Under the pieces are notes generated by a model that did no database searches, was not told the origin of the DNA, and saw only the letters and a program-made list of their open reading frames with translations. Positions 1 through 6,863 of a stretch of DNA of 19,608 nt are shown piece after piece; position 1 is the first letter of the stretch, and every line of letters begins with the position of its first letter. The DNA comes from an uncultured Collinsella sp. (GTDB lineage: Bacteria; Actinomycetota; Coriobacteriia; Coriobacteriales; Coriobacteriaceae): positions 1 through 19,608 of the forward strand of contig URHQ01000037.1 in assembly GCA_900547655.1 (NCBI GenBank), in the 5' to 3' direction. Position numbers and translations under genes: made by a program.

Positions 1-7
1 GGGATTG

Positions 8-23
8 GTCAAAATAGTTTGAC
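8..23. repeat. short inverted repeat at the left edge
   Basis: GTCAAA and TTTGAC flank a 4-base spacer, giving a small palindrome in an AT-richer stretch. The downstream gene lies outside the window, so no role can be assigned. The rest of positions 1-111 shows no gene or clear signal. Confidence 0.25.
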
Positions 24-111
24 TATTAGCGGCTAAAATCGCCCGGCGCTAACAACGACGGATGCTCGACAACAACCTCCGACCCGTGCCAAAGCTCCAT
101 TGTGACCTCCA

Positions 112-165
112 AACAAAAATATCACCCCAGCGATAGTGTACCAATAACTATCACTGGGGTGATAT
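112..165 (-). terminator. intrinsic terminator after engB
   Basis: Two 18-base arms (148-165 and 119-136) pair around an 11-base loop. They match perfectly except for one position, which is a U-G wobble in the minus-strand RNA but a C-A mismatch in the plus-strand RNA. On the minus strand the hairpin is followed directly by a TTTTGTTT tract. It lies 37 bases beyond the engB stop and closes the minus-strand gene series. Confidence 0.85.
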
Positions 166-201
166 AGATAGATGCAAACTATTGCCTGCCAAGAGCCCTT
201 A

Positions 202-792
202 CTAAAGGCAGGCCTCGGCAATGCGGCGCTTGAGCTCGTCGATGCCGGTACCGGTTTGGGAGCTTGTGATGATCACGTTCTCGGCCGGGACGTTGAGCTG
301 CTTTTTGATGGCTGCTGCCTGGCGGGCCTGCTGGGTGCGGCTGAGCTTGTCGGCCTTGGTGAGGCAGACGATAAAGTTGAACTCGTTGCCCTGCAGGTAG
401 TCGATCATGTCATGGTCGAGCTTACTGGGATCGTGGCGAATGTCCACCAGCGATACAACCAGGTTAAAGCTGCGCTCCGAGTCGAAGAAGTCGCCGATAA
501 GTTCTGCCCAACGGTCGCGCTCGGCCTTGGAACGACGGGCGAAACCATAGCCCGGCAGGTCGACGAAGTGCACGTCGTCAGCCTCAAAGAAGTTGATGTT
601 GCTCGTCTTGCCCGGCGTGCTCGAAACCTTGACGAGGTTCTTGCGGCCAAAAAGCTTGTTCATGATCGACGACTTGCCCACGTTGGAGCGGCCGACGAAG
701 CTCACCTCGGGGCAGGTGGACTCGGGAATCTGTGAAACCTTGCCATAGCTGGCAACGAACTTGGCAAGCTGGTAGTTAATGGAATCGGCCAT
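202..792 (-). CDS. engB: ribosome biogenesis GTP-binding protein EngB/YsxC
   Basis: This is a TRAFAC-class small GTPase that in characterised bacteria is needed for late assembly of the 50S ribosomal subunit. The G motifs appear in order: G1 GRSNVGKS (residues 34-41), the switch I region TPGKTSNINFF (about 59-69), G3 DLPGYGFA (78-85), G4 TKAD (145-148) and a G5-like SSQ (177-179). The length of 196 aa is normal for the family. The ATG at 792 is preferred because AAGGAG lies 5 bases upstream; an in-frame GTG at 798 would abut that ribosome-binding site. It follows mtnN by 39 bases on the same strand, so the two are probably co-transcribed. Identification is firm. Confidence 0.96.
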   Translation of the reverse strand: MADSINYQLAKFVASYGKVSQIPESTCPEVSFVGRSNVGKSSIMNKLFGRKNLVKVSSTPGKTSNINFFEADDVHFVDLPGYGFARRSKAERDRWAELIGDFFDSERSFNLVVSLVDIRHDPSKLDHDMIDYLQGNEFNFIVCLTKADKLSRTQQARQAAAIKKQLNVPAENVIITSSQTGTGIDELKRRIAEACL

Positions 793-831
793 GGACACTC
801 CTTGGTCGTAGGTTCTTACAAAACGGGTGTG

Positions 832-1572
832 CTATTGCGCGGCGGCGATACGACGAACGATGTCAAGCGTAATGCCGCTCGCGGTACGGGCGTACTCATC
901 CAGATCGAACTCGCGCTCGCAAAACGCGTCATATGCCTCGTCACAATTATCGCTGATAGCGCGCAGCACTAGGCAATCGACACCATTCTTGGCCGCGATG
1001 TGCGCAATTGCCGCGCCCTCCATCTCGACGCAATCGGCATGCGTGGCCTCAATCGCAGCGTTACGCATGGCGTCACCCGTAACAAAGCGGTCACCCGTGG
1101 CGATAGTGCCACACAGGAACTGCTTGGGGTCCTTCTCCGCAGAATTCTCATCCGCCGAGGTATCCACAAATCCATGCTCGGCAAGCACGGCGGCGGCAAC
1201 ATCAACCAACGCCGGCGTCGAGACAAACTCCTCGAGCCCCGGCGCGGACTCGGCGATGAGTGCCGTATCGGTATCCAGATAGCGCAGGCACTTGCCTATA
1301 ACCACGTCGTTAATATGGAGTTTAGGGTTTAGGCCGCCCGCAATACCCGAGAACACAACGGCCTGCGGGGCGTATTTGCTGATGAGATGCTGCGTTGCGG
1401 CAGCGGCGTTCACGGTCCCCATGCCTGCCGTCGTGGCGACTACCGTCAGACCCGAAAGCCCACCGTTCACAACGGTCAAGCCCGCCTCCTGCGACTCATG
1501 CGCGCCACTCAGCTCTTCCTTAATCTGCGCAACCTCTTTTTCGAGTGCGCCTATGATCGCGATGGTTGCCAT
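832..1572 (-). CDS. mtnN: 5'-methylthioadenosine/S-adenosylhomocysteine nucleosidase
   Basis: This cytoplasmic enzyme hydrolyses MTA and SAH to adenine plus the thioribose or ribosyl-homocysteine, recycling by-products of SAM use. The 246-aa product opens with MATIAIIGALEKEV; E13 matches the catalytic Glu12 of the E. coli enzyme. VEMEGAAIAH (182-191) supplies the ribose-binding Met-Glu, and RAISD ends with the catalytic Asp (D208). A stretch of about 10 residues around 140-150 (ADENSAEKDPK) looks like a small acidic insertion relative to E. coli. The ATG at 1572 has GGGGGA about 5 bases upstream and gives the canonical N-terminus; an upstream TTG at 1584 is unlikely. Adenine salvage also serves 5'-deoxyadenosine made by radical-SAM enzymes such as the PflA encoded just upstream, though a functional link is only inferred. 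Confidence 0.94.
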   Translation of the reverse strand: MATIAIIGALEKEVAQIKEELSGAHESQEAGLTVVNGGLSGLTVVATTAGMGTVNAAAATQHLISKYAPQAVVFSGIAGGLNPKLHINDVVIGKCLRYLDTDTALIAESAPGLEEFVSTPALVDVAAAVLAEHGFVDTSADENSAEKDPKQFLCGTIATGDRFVTGDAMRNAAIEATHADCVEMEGAAIAHIAAKNGVDCLVLRAISDNCDEAYDAFCEREFDLDEYARTASGITLDIVRRIAAAQ

Positions 1573-1698
1573 GCCATCCCCCAAATCCGTGCAAATTGCT
1601 TATCCACGGTATGGTACCAGCATTTTGGCTCAACCGCGTCAGCACCAAGCCGTTAGGCCAGTACAGCTCGGGTATCATAAAGGGGCAAAAATAGCTTG

Positions 1699-2517
1699 TT
1701 AGCCGATGGCCGACCTGAGCTCCGCACGGCGCTTTCTCATGCCGGCCATAACGGCGTTGCGCAGCTCGGGCATGCGCGCGGTATCCATCTGCGGAACGCC
1801 CTCGAGCTTATAGGGAATCCCCAGCTGCTCATACTTGACGACGCCCATCGTGTGATACGGCAGCATCTCCAAACCCACCACATTATGCCACGGAGCGATG
1901 AGGCGACCGAGCTTCTCGCACTCCTCCACCGTGTCGGTAATGCCCGGCACCACCACGTGACGGATAACGACCTTGATCTTGCGACGTGCAAGCTCATCGC
2001 CAAACGCCAGGATGCGTGCGGGATCACAACCGGTCAGCTTTTTATGCTCGACCGGGTCGGCATGCTTAATATCGAGCAGTACCATGTCGGTCTCGTTGAG
2101 CACGGCATCAAACTTCTCGGGATGGCCGGGATCAAACGCATACCCGCAGCTGTCAAGGCAGGTATGGACGCGGCCATCGGGATTGTTGTGCATTGCCCGG
2201 AACAGGTCGGCCAAAAAATCGGGCTGTAGGAGCGGCTCGCCGCCCGAAACCGTAATGCCGCCGCTGCGGTAAAACTCATGGTTGCTCTGGAACTCGTCCA
2301 TCAGATGCTCGACGGTCACCATGGTGCCGCCGTTAACCGACCAGGTATCTGGATTGTGACAATACGCACAGCGCATGGGACAGCCCTGAACAAACACCAC
2401 AAAGCGGATGCCGGGTCCGTCGACCGTACCCATCGTTTCAATCGAATGTACACGGCCCAGGGCAAACGCGGAGTCCTCGGGACGAGCGTCCACACCCTCG
2501 AGCGTCATCTCAGCCAT
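1699..2517 (-). CDS. pflA: pyruvate formate-lyase activating enzyme (radical SAM)
   Basis: This enzyme uses a [4Fe-4S] cluster and S-adenosylmethionine to abstract a hydrogen from the conserved glycine of pyruvate formate-lyase, creating the glycyl radical. The cluster motif CPMRCAYC (C46, C50, C53; CX3CX2C) follows the conserved TVDGPGIRFVVFVQGC stretch, and the SAM-binding GGEP lies at 92-95. Its 272 aa is slightly longer than the E. coli enzyme (246 aa) because of an N-terminal extension. The ATG at 2517 is chosen; a TTG at 2547 would add ten basic residues and cover the AAGGAG-like sequence. Unusually it is not next to pflB: about 7.5 kb separates it from the PFL genes in this window. Its target would be G58 of the separately encoded radical domain. 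Confidence 0.93.
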   Translation of the reverse strand: MAEMTLEGVDARPEDSAFALGRVHSIETMGTVDGPGIRFVVFVQGCPMRCAYCHNPDTWSVNGGTMVTVEHLMDEFQSNHEFYRSGGITVSGGEPLLQPDFLADLFRAMHNNPDGRVHTCLDSCGYAFDPGHPEKFDAVLNETDMVLLDIKHADPVEHKKLTGCDPARILAFGDELARRKIKVVIRHVVVPGITDTVEECEKLGRLIAPWHNVVGLEMLPYHTMGVVKYEQLGIPYKLEGVPQMDTARMPELRNAVMAGMRKRRAELRSAIG

Positions 2518-2567
2518 TCCCGCTACCTTGCCTCTCCTTGGATGCAACCAATTAAAATGCCAGAGCC

Positions 2568-2573
2568 ATTCTA
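2568..2573 (-). promoter_or_regulatory. candidate -10 box for pflA
   Basis: On the minus strand TAGAAT (5 of 6 matches to TATAAT) lies about 50 bases upstream of the pflA ATG. No good -35 is seen at 16-18 bases; the region there holds the 10-base palindrome CGTTTAAACG (2587-2596). It suggests that pflA can be transcribed independently of degV. Confidence 0.35.
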
Positions 2574-2627
2574 GCCCATGCGCTTGCGTTTAAACGTCTC
2601 AGACTAGAACGGCACGTTTTAATCTAT

Positions 2628-2649
2628 CCCCCATCACCATGGCTGGGGG
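2628..2649 (-). terminator. possible weak terminator after degV
   Basis: CCCCCA and TGGGGG pair around a 10-base loop 43 bases past the degV stop codon. The following bases on the minus strand (ATAGATTAAAACG) are AT-rich but not a clean T tract, so termination may be partial. Confidence 0.35.
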
Positions 2650-2691
2650 CTACGTCGAGATGTCAGGCTGAAGAACGCTCGCCTGCGGCCT

Positions 2692-3546
2692 TTACGCCTT
2701 GAGCGTCAGCACCGCACCGAAGGCGGTCGGGCCGCAATGGCTCGAGATGACGCCGCCAACCTGAGTCCAAGTAACGTCCTTAAAGCCCAGGTCGTGCGCA
2801 TAGACTTCCATGTCGTCGCGCAGCTCCTGGGAAAGGCCCACCGAATACGCCAAGCCAATGTGCGAGTAGTCAATCTCGCCTTTCGCAACCATGTGGTCAA
2901 TAAAGGCGCGGGCGCATTTGAGCATAGAGCCGCGGAATTTCTTGGTCGCCACGAACTTGCCGCCCGTCACCTCAATGCAGGGCTTAATCTTGAGTAGGTG
3001 GGCGCCAAGGAATGCGACGTTGGACAAGCGACCGCCCGCCTTAAGGAAGGCAAGGTCCGTAGGAACAAAGCCCAGCAGTACGCGGTCCATGACGGAGTTC
3101 GTAAATGCAAAGATCTCGTCGACGGTGGCATCGGGGTGAGCCTCGATGTATTTGGCGGTCTCGACGACAACGAGCGACTGGCCCACCGAGACAAAGCGCG
3201 TGTCCATAGAGAACACGTAGTCGCGACCCTTGGCGGCGATCTTCGATGATTGATGCGAGCAGGTCGTGGCCTCGGAATACGCGAGATGCAGAATAGTCGC
3301 ATCGGGCTGCTCAGCGTGAATGCGGTCGTACACGTGAGCAAAATCCGCAGGCGCGCAGCCACTGGTCTTGGGCATCACGCCAAACTCGTTGCAGCGCGAA
3401 TAAATCTCGAGCGGATCGATCGAGCCGTCCTCGACGGTCTCGTCACCAATCGTGACATGCATGGGTACGCGCACGATGCCGTAGCGCTCGCAGAGCTCCG
3501 GCGTCACATCCGACCCAGACTCGACCACGATTACGTACTTGCCCAT
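2692..3546 (-). CDS. DegV family fatty-acid-binding protein
   Basis: DegV (FakB-like) proteins bind a fatty acid and, in Firmicutes, present it to the kinase FakA for phosphorylation and entry into phospholipid synthesis. The 284-aa product shows the family layout: an N-terminal VVESGSDVTPEL, the ligand-contacting KTSGCAPADF (60-69), a second contact region LAYSEATTCSHQS (88-100), the KAGGRLS box and a C-terminal HCGPTAFG. The ATG at 3546 begins MGKYVIVVES, the normal N-terminus; a TTG at 3657 would add 37 residues that do not resemble the family. The ribosome-binding site is weak (GAGATGGG, about 12 bases upstream). No fakA is present here, so the pathway role is inferred from the family. 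The long upstream region carries a palindrome and a hairpin, listed separately. Confidence 0.9.
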   Translation of the reverse strand: MGKYVIVVESGSDVTPELCERYGIVRVPMHVTIGDETVEDGSIDPLEIYSRCNEFGVMPKTSGCAPADFAHVYDRIHAEQPDATILHLAYSEATTCSHQSSKIAAKGRDYVFSMDTRFVSVGQSLVVVETAKYIEAHPDATVDEIFAFTNSVMDRVLLGFVPTDLAFLKAGGRLSNVAFLGAHLLKIKPCIEVTGGKFVATKKFRGSMLKCARAFIDHMVAKGEIDYSHIGLAYSVGLSQELRDDMEVYAHDLGFKDVTWTQVGGVISSHCGPTAFGAVLTLKA

Positions 3547-3600
3547 TATTATCACGACCCATCTCAACATTGGCTTTTCAATACATGGCACGCGCCGCCG

Positions 3601-3618
3601 CACTGTTGTACAACAGTG
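3601..3618. promoter_or_regulatory. perfect 18-bp palindrome upstream of degV
   Basis: CACTGTTGTACAACAGTG reads identically on both strands, with no spacer. It lies 55 bases upstream of the degV ATG. A perfect palindrome of this length is typical of an operator for a dimeric regulator; no recognisable core of a known regulator was assigned. Confidence 0.45.
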
Positions 3619-3627
3619 TCCAAGCAC

Positions 3628-3674
3628 CAAAGAGACGCCGCCCCTTGCACACAACAAAGGACAGCGTCTCCTTG
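3628..3674 (-). terminator. imperfect hairpin between scrB and degV, possible terminator or leader structure
   Basis: In the minus-strand RNA the outer arms CAAGGAGACGC and GCGTCTCTTTG form 11 pairs, including one G-U wobble that would be a mismatch on the other strand. An inner CCUU/AAGG helix lies inside. It is about 150 bases beyond the scrB stop and 80 bases before the degV start. The tail is only CTCTTTGG, so it could be a weak operon terminator or a structured degV leader. Confidence 0.35.
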
Positions 3675-3730
3675 GAAAACTCCGTGCTTATCTAGGATTC
3701 CACACGGTTTATTAAGGAGGGTTACTTATT

Positions 3731-3763
3731 CCGCAAACGGTCGCTATATGCGGTAAGCGGTAG
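3731..3763. promoter_or_regulatory. operator-like element resembling the LacI operon operators
   Basis: This stretch (CCGCAAACGGT, then TATATGC, then AGCGGT) closely resembles the segment at 8359-8392 upstream of the fructoside operon (CGGCAAACGGT, then CATATGC, then GAACGGT), with the pieces in the same order and nearly the same spacing. It lies about 60-90 bases beyond the scrB stop. It may be a distal operator or an old duplication. Confidence 0.3.
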
Positions 3764-3822
3764 TTGGCCGCGACAACTGCGACACATTCCGTCCAGCAAA
3801 TCCAATCGTGCTCCACGCACGG

Positions 3823-5265
3823 TTAATGCACGAGGCGGTAGAAATTCATCGATGCCGCACCCTCGGCGTGCAGCTCCATCGCCGGAACCGCCGGCGAATA
3901 GGTACGGCTCGTAAGTGCCGCCTCGCCGCCATTTGCAAAAATCTCGACCATCGTAGTGTCCGAAAGCACGCGTAGGTCGCGAAGCTCGCCGAGCTCAATC
4001 GACCTCTGGTCGCGCCCATAGCCTTCGTCACCCATATCGAGGGTAAGCATCCCGTCCGTATAACGCACAAAGACACCCTTGCGGGTTTCGAGCTCGACCA
4101 TCTTGGCGCCCTCACAGGAAACCACAAGATCAAACAGGCGGCCCGGCTCCTCAACGGTTTCACCGCCTGTCGCGCGAACGCAGTCGCCGCGCATCTTCTC
4201 AATCTCGTGCGCCGGCTGCTGACAGAGCTTACCATCGCGTACGCTCAGCTCTCTCGGCACCGTCAACGCGCACTGCCACCCGCGTGCCACCGTCGGGCTT
4301 TTTGCCGTCGCATCGGGGCAACCCGACCACCCGATCATCAAACGCCGACCCGCAGCGTCCTCAAAGGACTGCGGTGCGTAGAAATCAAAGCCGACATCGA
4401 CCATCGGGGGCATGCCCTGCCCGGTGATCTTAAAACTCGGTGCCTCCCAATCGGCCTCGATGGGAAACCACACGCACTGGTGCGGATTGCGGTAACGCCA
4501 ACCATCGGCGGGCACGCCCTGAGGACAGCAAACGAGAATAAGCTCGCCATCAAGCTCAAACAGATCAGGGCACTCCCACATAAAGCCAAACTTCTCGCCC
4601 AACTCAATGCGCGTCGCATAGCTCCAATCCTCTAGATCGCGCGAAGTATAGACAAGCACGCAGCCGCGGTCGTCTTTCGTACGAGCGCCCAGAACCATGT
4701 AGTAGATACCATCGTGTTCAAGGATCTTGGGGTCGCGTACGTGCGTACCGATATCGTCGGGGTAATCGACCGGCCCAACAGCCACACGCTTCTTGCCCAA
4801 TTCGTCGGGATTCTCGGTAACCATATGAATTTGGTTTTGCTCACGGCCCGTCAACACGTAGTCGTAATCATCGCGGTCAAAATGCTTGACGTTGCCGGTA
4901 TAGAAGTAGTGAATCTTGCCGTCGTGTACAAAGGCAGAACCAGAATACGCTCCGCTCGAATCCAAATCGGAATCGGGGAACAGCACAGGGCCGCAATTCT
5001 CGTACGTCACAAAATCCTTTGTTGTCAGATGATTCCAAAGCACTGGACCGCCATGCGCAGCATCGAATGGATCGTATTGGTGATAGATGTGATACGTATC
5101 ACCGATCTGCACCAAACCGTTGGGATCGTTGAGCCAGCCAAGCTCAGGCTCCACATGGAACAGGAGCCTATCGGGGTCGGACGCGATGCGACCCGCCGTC
5201 TCATCCTGTCCGGCACGCCATTGCTCATAGTCCGCGCGTGTCACCTTATTTTTTTGATTAAACAT
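3823..5265 (-). CDS. scrB: glycoside hydrolase family 32 sucrose-6-phosphate hydrolase / beta-fructofuranosidase
   Basis: GH32 retaining enzymes cleave terminal beta-fructosides. With a PTS EIIBC upstream, the expected substrate is sucrose 6-phosphate or a related phosphorylated fructoside, giving glucose 6-phosphate and fructose. The 480-aa product has the full catalytic set: WLNDPNG (44-50) with nucleophile D47, RDP (177-179) with the transition-state stabiliser D178, and WECPDLF with acid/base E231. The five-bladed propeller is followed from about residue 345 by the beta-sandwich domain (for example VEIFANGGE). No signal peptide is seen, so it acts in the cytoplasm. The ATG at 5265 has only a weak ribosome-binding site (GAGAAAG, 9 bases away) just downstream of a strong intercistronic hairpin. 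It is the last gene of the operon. The exact substrate cannot be read from sequence. Confidence 0.93.
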   Translation of the reverse strand: MFNQKNKVTRADYEQWRAGQDETAGRIASDPDRLLFHVEPELGWLNDPNGLVQIGDTYHIYHQYDPFDAAHGGPVLWNHLTTKDFVTYENCGPVLFPDSDLDSSGAYSGSAFVHDGKIHYFYTGNVKHFDRDDYDYVLTGREQNQIHMVTENPDELGKKRVAVGPVDYPDDIGTHVRDPKILEHDGIYYMVLGARTKDDRGCVLVYTSRDLEDWSYATRIELGEKFGFMWECPDLFELDGELILVCCPQGVPADGWRYRNPHQCVWFPIEADWEAPSFKITGQGMPPMVDVGFDFYAPQSFEDAAGRRLMIGWSGCPDATAKSPTVARGWQCALTVPRELSVRDGKLCQQPAHEIEKMRGDCVRATGGETVEEPGRLFDLVVSCEGAKMVELETRKGVFVRYTDGMLTLDMGDEGYGRDQRSIELGELRDLRVLSDTTMVEIFANGGEAALTSRTYSPAVPAMELHAEGAASMNFYRLVH

Positions 5266-5286
5266 CGCCGTTGACTTTCTCGTCTA

Positions 5287-5330
5287 TGGGGAAGGACGCT
5301 CGACTCACACGAGCCGAACGCCCTTCCCCA
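5287..5330 (-). other. 20-bp intercistronic RNA hairpin between the PTS gene and scrB
   Basis: The minus-strand RNA folds into an uninterrupted 20-bp stem with a GUGU loop, starting 36 bases past the EIIBC stop and ending 21 bases before the scrB ATG. Several pairs are G-U wobbles that would be C-A mismatches in the plus-strand RNA, so the structure is selected for this transcript. No T tract follows (TAGACGAG), so it looks like a stabiliser, processing site or partial terminator that sets PTS to hydrolase expression, not a full terminator. Confidence 0.75.
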
Positions 5331-5366
5331 AATGGACTTATCCTCAGATTACGCTGAACGGCTCAA

Positions 5367-6818
5367 TTAGAAGCTAACGTCGAAGCCAGCGCCAGCGCCC
5401 TCTTCATCGGTGGTCGGCACGCCCTTTGCCTTGTTGTAGGCAAAGATCAAGACGATTGGCACGATGAAGGCGATGAGATTGCCGGCCACATACCACACGA
5501 GCGTCTCGGGCGTGACGATGAGCAGGCCAAGCACGCCGGTCAGACCCTGACCGATAGCGCGCACCTCAAAGAGCTTCACGAAGGCACCGCCGCAGCCTGC
5601 ACCGATGCAAGCGCAGACGAACGGAATGATCGAGTAGCGCATGTTTGCAGCAAAGATTGCGGGCTCGGAGATACCGACCAGCGTCGGGATAAAGGACGAC
5701 ATGCAGATGTTGCGCTCTTTGGAGTGCTTCTTGTGAATGAGATACATGCCGATGGCGCCGCCGCCCTGGGCGATGATGGAAACCGACCAGATAGCCTGGA
5801 TGTAGTTGAAGCCGGTCGTGGCAACGAGGTTGGCCTCAATACCCTGGATGAACTGATGCGTACCGGTAACGACGAGCGGCTGCAGGAACGCGGCGAAAAC
5901 AAAGGCGCCAAAGACGCCCATCCTGTTGTACAGGACATCGATTACGCCAGCGAGGACGTCGCCGATCAGGTTGCCGAGCGGGCCGAACACGGTGAACAGG
6001 GCAACGTTAGCAAGAATCAGGGTAACGGTCGGGACAAAGACAAACGAAACGACCTCGGGGATGTACTTCTGGGCAATCTTCTCGACCTTGGCCATAAACC
6101 AGGCAGTCAGGATTGCAGGGAACACGCCGCCCTGGAAAGCAACCATGGGGATGGAGAGCGGACCAAAGTTCCAGTACTCAGCACCCGACGGATCCATAAC
6201 GAACGCGTTACGGTTCATAAGGCTCGGGTGAACCATGACGATACCGACGAGGATACCCAGGATCGGGTTGCCGCCAAAACGCTTGACCGCGCTATACATA
6301 ACCAGGACAGGCAGGTAGTCAAAGGTGGTGGCAATAATGGCAAAGAAGCTTGCGAGGTTCTTGAGGAACTCGCTGTGGTCGGCGAGGCTGCCCTCCATGC
6401 CAAAGAGGCCGTTGGCAACGATCAGCGACTTAAGGCCGATGATGATAGCAGCGCCGACGAAAGCGGGAATGATGGGGATAAAGATGTCCGAGAACACCTT
6501 GAGGACAGAGAAGAACTTGCCTTTCTTGTCCGCCTCGGCGCCCTTGACCTCGGAAGCGCTGATCTCCTTAACGCCCGTCAGAGCCATAAACTCATCGTAG
6601 ACCTTGTTGACGGTACCGGTACCGAAGATGATCATGAGCTGGCCGCTGTTGTACAGCACGCCCTTGACGCCATCGATGTTTTCGAGCTCGGCCTTGTTGT
6701 ACTTGCTCGTATCCTTGAGCACCAGACGCAGACGCGTAACGCAATGCGTGGCACCCTCGATGTTCTCCAGACCGCCGACGTTATCGACGACTTGCTGAGA
6801 CACTACTTTGTAGTCCAT
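5367..6818 (-). CDS. scrA: PTS EIIBC, sucrose/beta-fructoside type
   Basis: This membrane permease takes up and phosphorylates a sugar using phosphate passed from HPr and an EIIA. The EIIB domain (about 1-85) carries the phosphorylated cysteine in THCVTRLRL (C26). The EIIC domain (about 105-465) has many hydrophobic segments, TGTHQF (318-323) and the conserved GISEPAIF (382-389). It ends at residue 483 without an EIIA domain, so EIIA must come from elsewhere. The ATG at 6818 has GGAGAGG just upstream; the ATG at 6830 lies before this site and is unlikely. It sits between two GH32 genes, 45 bases after the first. Family assignment (glucose-sucrose superfamily EIIBC) is firm; sucrose specificity is inferred from the GH32 neighbours, and another fructosyl disaccharide or trehalose is possible. 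Confidence 0.88.
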   Translation of the reverse strand: MDYKVVSQQVVDNVGGLENIEGATHCVTRLRLVLKDTSKYNKAELENIDGVKGVLYNSGQLMIIFGTGTVNKVYDEFMALTGVKEISASEVKGAEADKKGKFFSVLKVFSDIFIPIIPAFVGAAIIIGLKSLIVANGLFGMEGSLADHSEFLKNLASFFAIIATTFDYLPVLVMYSAVKRFGGNPILGILVGIVMVHPSLMNRNAFVMDPSGAEYWNFGPLSIPMVAFQGGVFPAILTAWFMAKVEKIAQKYIPEVVSFVFVPTVTLILANVALFTVFGPLGNLIGDVLAGVIDVLYNRMGVFGAFVFAAFLQPLVVTGTHQFIQGIEANLVATTGFNYIQAIWSVSIIAQGGGAIGMYLIHKKHSKERNICMSSFIPTLVGISEPAIFAANMRYSIIPFVCACIGAGCGGAFVKLFEVRAIGQGLTGVLGLLIVTPETLVWYVAGNLIAFIVPIVLIFAYNKAKGVPTTDEEGAGAGFDVSF

Positions 6819-6863
6819 GTTCCTCTCCATTCCCTTACGAAATCATAGGACGTTTTGCCACCA

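Noticed and set aside
3712..3722. AAGGAGG on the plus strand as a ribosome-binding site
   Set aside because: No start codon with an open frame follows within range; the nearest ATG (about 3748) is followed almost at once by TAA.
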